Source of the DNA: Candidatus Poseidoniales archaeon
Lineage (GTDB): Archaea; Thermoplasmatota; Poseidoniia; Poseidoniales; Poseidoniaceae
Assembly: GCA_009887135.1 (NCBI GenBank)
Contig: QXYA01000068.1
Span: 1-24,813 of the forward strand
Reading direction: 5' to 3'
Length of the DNA: 24,813 bases
Position numbers and translations under genes: made by a program. The notes beneath the pieces are model-generated. The model saw only the letters and a program-made list of their open reading frames with translations, ran no database searches and had not been told where the DNA came from. Of this stretch, positions 23,309 to 24,813 are shown piece after piece. Position 1 is the first letter of the stretch. The number at the start of each line of letters is the position of its first letter.

Positions 23309-24208
23309 ATGAACTTCAAGCAGATTGCAAGTTTCGTTAAGATTGAACACACTTTGTTCTCCCTCCCATTCGTTCTTATTGGCTATCTGATTGCATATGA
23401 TCAATTCCAATCTGAACTTACTGACACTGGCTACGGTTGGTTGCGTATTGACTTGTTATGGATTCTTGTTGCAGCCGTTGCAGCCCGTGGATTGGCAATG
23501 ACACTCAATCGCATCATCGATCAAGACATTGATGCTGCGAATCCTCGGACTGCGCAACGACATCTTGCAAGTGGGTCAATGTCGAAATCAACTGCATGGT
23601 GGCTTGCTGGACTCTTCCTAGCAATGCTGCTGCTAGGTGCTGGAATGCTGAATACAGTGGCCTTAGCAATGTCCTGGCTCCCAGTCCTAACCTTCGTTAT
23701 CTATCCCTACATGAAGCGGTTCACGTGGCTTTGCCACCTCTGGCTAGGCTTGTGCTTGGGTCTTGCTCCTGCAGGAGCATGGGTTGCTATTGCAGCTGAC
23801 GTCCATGGATTCGATGCGATTCTCGGAACAAGCGATGGATTCCTTTGGTATCCAACCATCTTCTTCATCTCACTTGGAGTCGTTCTATGGATTGCAGCAT
23901 TTGATCTAAATTATGCTCGAATGGATGTTGAAAGTGACCGAGAAATGGGCGTTCACTCATTCCCTGCACGTTTTGGGGAAACTGTAACAACGAGGACATC
24001 CATTCAAATGACCTTGCTTTGGTTTGCATGTTTTGCTATTTCTGACCCTATGAGCGAAGCTTGGTTCCTTCTCTCTGCAGGTATCATGGCCATACTCAAC
24101 ATTGGTGTAATCCTCAAGCATAAGACATTAGCAGATTTCCAGACAACCTTGTTTAGAGTCTCTATGCTTACTGGATGGGTACTTCTAGCATCCATCCTGA
24201 CGCTCTAA
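23309..24208 (+). CDS. ubiA: UbiA-family prenyltransferase (MqnP-like)
   Basis: 299 residues, about eight or nine membrane helices. UbiA enzymes join a polyprenyl chain to an aromatic ring. Both Asp-rich sites are present: NRIIDQDIDAANPRTAQR (67-84) and ARMDVESDREMGVHSFPARFG (203-223). The N-terminus VKIEHTLFSLPFVLIGYLIA and the DAANPRTAxR run are typical of the quinone-type branch (4-hydroxybenzoate or futalosine-pathway MqnP) and not of the archaeal lipid DGGGP synthase branch. AGGTGA overlapping the ubiD stop acts as Shine-Dalgarno. Pairing with UbiD makes quinone synthesis, probably menaquinone, the likely role. The stop codon overlaps that of the convergent gene by four bases. Confidence 0.92.
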   Translation: MNFKQIASFVKIEHTLFSLPFVLIGYLIAYDQFQSELTDTGYGWLRIDLLWILVAAVAARGLAMTLNRIIDQDIDAANPRTAQRHLASGSMSKSTAWWLAGLFLAMLLLGAGMLNTVALAMSWLPVLTFVIYPYMKRFTWLCHLWLGLCLGLAPAGAWVAIAADVHGFDAILGTSDGFLWYPTIFFISLGVVLWIAAFDLNYARMDVESDREMGVHSFPARFGETVTTRTSIQMTLLWFACFAISDPMSEAWFLLSAGIMAILNIGVILKHKTLADFQTTLFRVSMLTGWVLLASILTL

Positions 24209-24813
24209 TAACCATAGAAGTCGTAATCGTCATCGTCGTCTTCTTCATCATACTCGAAATTTAGTATGCCACTGAGCGTACGCATTCCAACAATAAGGAA
24301 CGCGAGTCCACCGCAGTATCCAGAGACCATCGCATCAGCGGTAAACATCGATTCTTCTGGGAATTCGCCGCAATTATCGTAAAATTCTGGATCACAGTCA
24401 CCATAATAATTATTCATAGCCTCTGTAGACAGATTTGCCGTATGAATCAGCACCCCAATCAAAGCAATAAGGCACAATGGCATCACAAACCACCAGACCT
24501 TGACTAGGAGGTTTAGAATTGATGTGAACATGATGAATACGAGGATTCCAAGTGCAATGTAATTGAATTCTTGAACCTCTTCAAAGTCTGATGCAAAGCC
24601 CGACTCACCGTCGGCTTCAAAGTTCTCGATATTGGTATCTGTAATAGGGACGACAAGGAAGAACGTCCAAGAAAGAAGGACAAGAGCCATCAGAACGCCA
24701 ATGACGCCTGGAAGAGCTCCTAAATCCGGGCGAAGGCGTTGTTTTTTGAGTTTGATTTTAATCCCATCAGCGTCATCCTCATCATCATCGTCTTCCTCTT
24801 CCCAAGAAAATTT
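24205..24813 (-). CDS. Four-helix membrane protein with acidic tails, 5' end cut by window
   Basis: The frame is open from the window edge at 24813 down to the TAG at 24205-24207, 202 codons, so the true start lies outside. An ATG at 24690 is internal: it falls inside the first membrane helix (LGALPGVIGVLMALVLLSWTFFLVV), so it is not the start. The visible N-terminus is very acidic (EEEDDDDEDDAD) then basic (IKIKLKKQRLRP), as for a cytoplasmic tail next to the membrane. Helices follow at about 45-65, 83-105 (YIALGILVFIMFTSILNLLV), 107-125 and 157-180, with a loop NYYGDCDPEFYDNCGEFPEE holding two cysteines that may form a disulfide outside. The C-terminus is again acidic (YDEEDDDDDYDFYGY). No family recognised. 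Convergent with ubiA, sharing four bases. Confidence 0.75.
   Translation of the reverse strand, partial: KFSWEEEDDDDEDDADGIKIKLKKQRLRPDLGALPGVIGVLMALVLLSWTFFLVVPITDTNIENFEADGESGFASDFEEVQEFNYIALGILVFIMFTSILNLLVKVWWFVMPLCLIALIGVLIHTANLSTEAMNNYYGDCDPEFYDNCGEFPEESMFTADAMVSGYCGGLAFLIVGMRTLSGILNFEYDEEDDDDDYDFYGY

Noticed and set aside
1..24813. tRNA, rRNA, CRISPR arrays, insertion sequences or attachment sites
   Set aside because: Looked for cloverleaf arms, regularly spaced direct repeats, transposase motifs and long terminal inverted repeats in every gap; none was seen.

Overview
The window looks like a chromosomal segment of a marine planktonic archaeon, most likely Marine Group II (Candidatus Poseidoniales). 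This is an inference from gene content: an MC1-type archaeal chromatin protein, a DUF63 membrane protein found in archaea, a geranylgeranyl reductase-family enzyme, many genes with a TATA-like box about 25 nt before the start codon and almost no leader, and a very long Asn-X-Ser/Thr-rich surface protein ending in one membrane helix and an acidic tail. No rRNA, tRNA, CRISPR array, transposase or integrase was seen. Coding density is high and no gap without a gene exceeds 300 bases.

Layout. Left edge (1-338, minus): the 5' part of a macro-domain protein cut by the window end. 477-6869 (plus): a 1762-residue surface protein in which a TIGR03790-like domain appears to be split by PA14 and LamG-like insertions, then a stand-alone Lrp/AsnC effector (RAM) domain, the MC1 gene with its own promoter, Shine-Dalgarno sequence and terminators, and a small membrane protein. 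7042-7813: a zinc-ribbon membrane protein (plus) and an unrecognised 138-residue protein (minus). 7975-12475 (minus): a leucine-degradation cluster in transcription order carboxyltransferase (mccB/liuB), methylglutaconyl-CoA hydratase-like enzyme (liuC), biotin carboxylase, and a separate biotin-carrier protein. 12520-19080 (minus): DUF63 protein, FKBP-type prolyl isomerase, CcmF, geranylgeranyl reductase-family protein, and a DUF4760-like protein split over two overlapping frames. 19159-24208 (plus): a 585-residue TPR protein rich in conserved-looking His/Cys, a small membrane protein, then a coupled UbiD-UbiA pair. Right edge (24205-24813, minus): a four-helix membrane protein with acidic tails, cut at its 5' end by the window.

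How the genes fit together. The mcc/liu cluster carries two consecutive steps of leucine catabolism (3-methylcrotonyl-CoA to 3-methylglutaconyl-CoA to HMG-CoA), fitting a heterotroph that eats protein. UbiD and UbiA together suggest quinone (probably menaquinone) synthesis, and CcmF indicates c-type cytochrome maturation, so the right half has a respiratory-chain flavour. The giant surface protein probably acts outside the cell in binding or processing polymers. The best candidates for something undescribed are the domain-in-domain surface protein with its short cytoplasmic tail motif, and the His/Cys-rich TPR protein.
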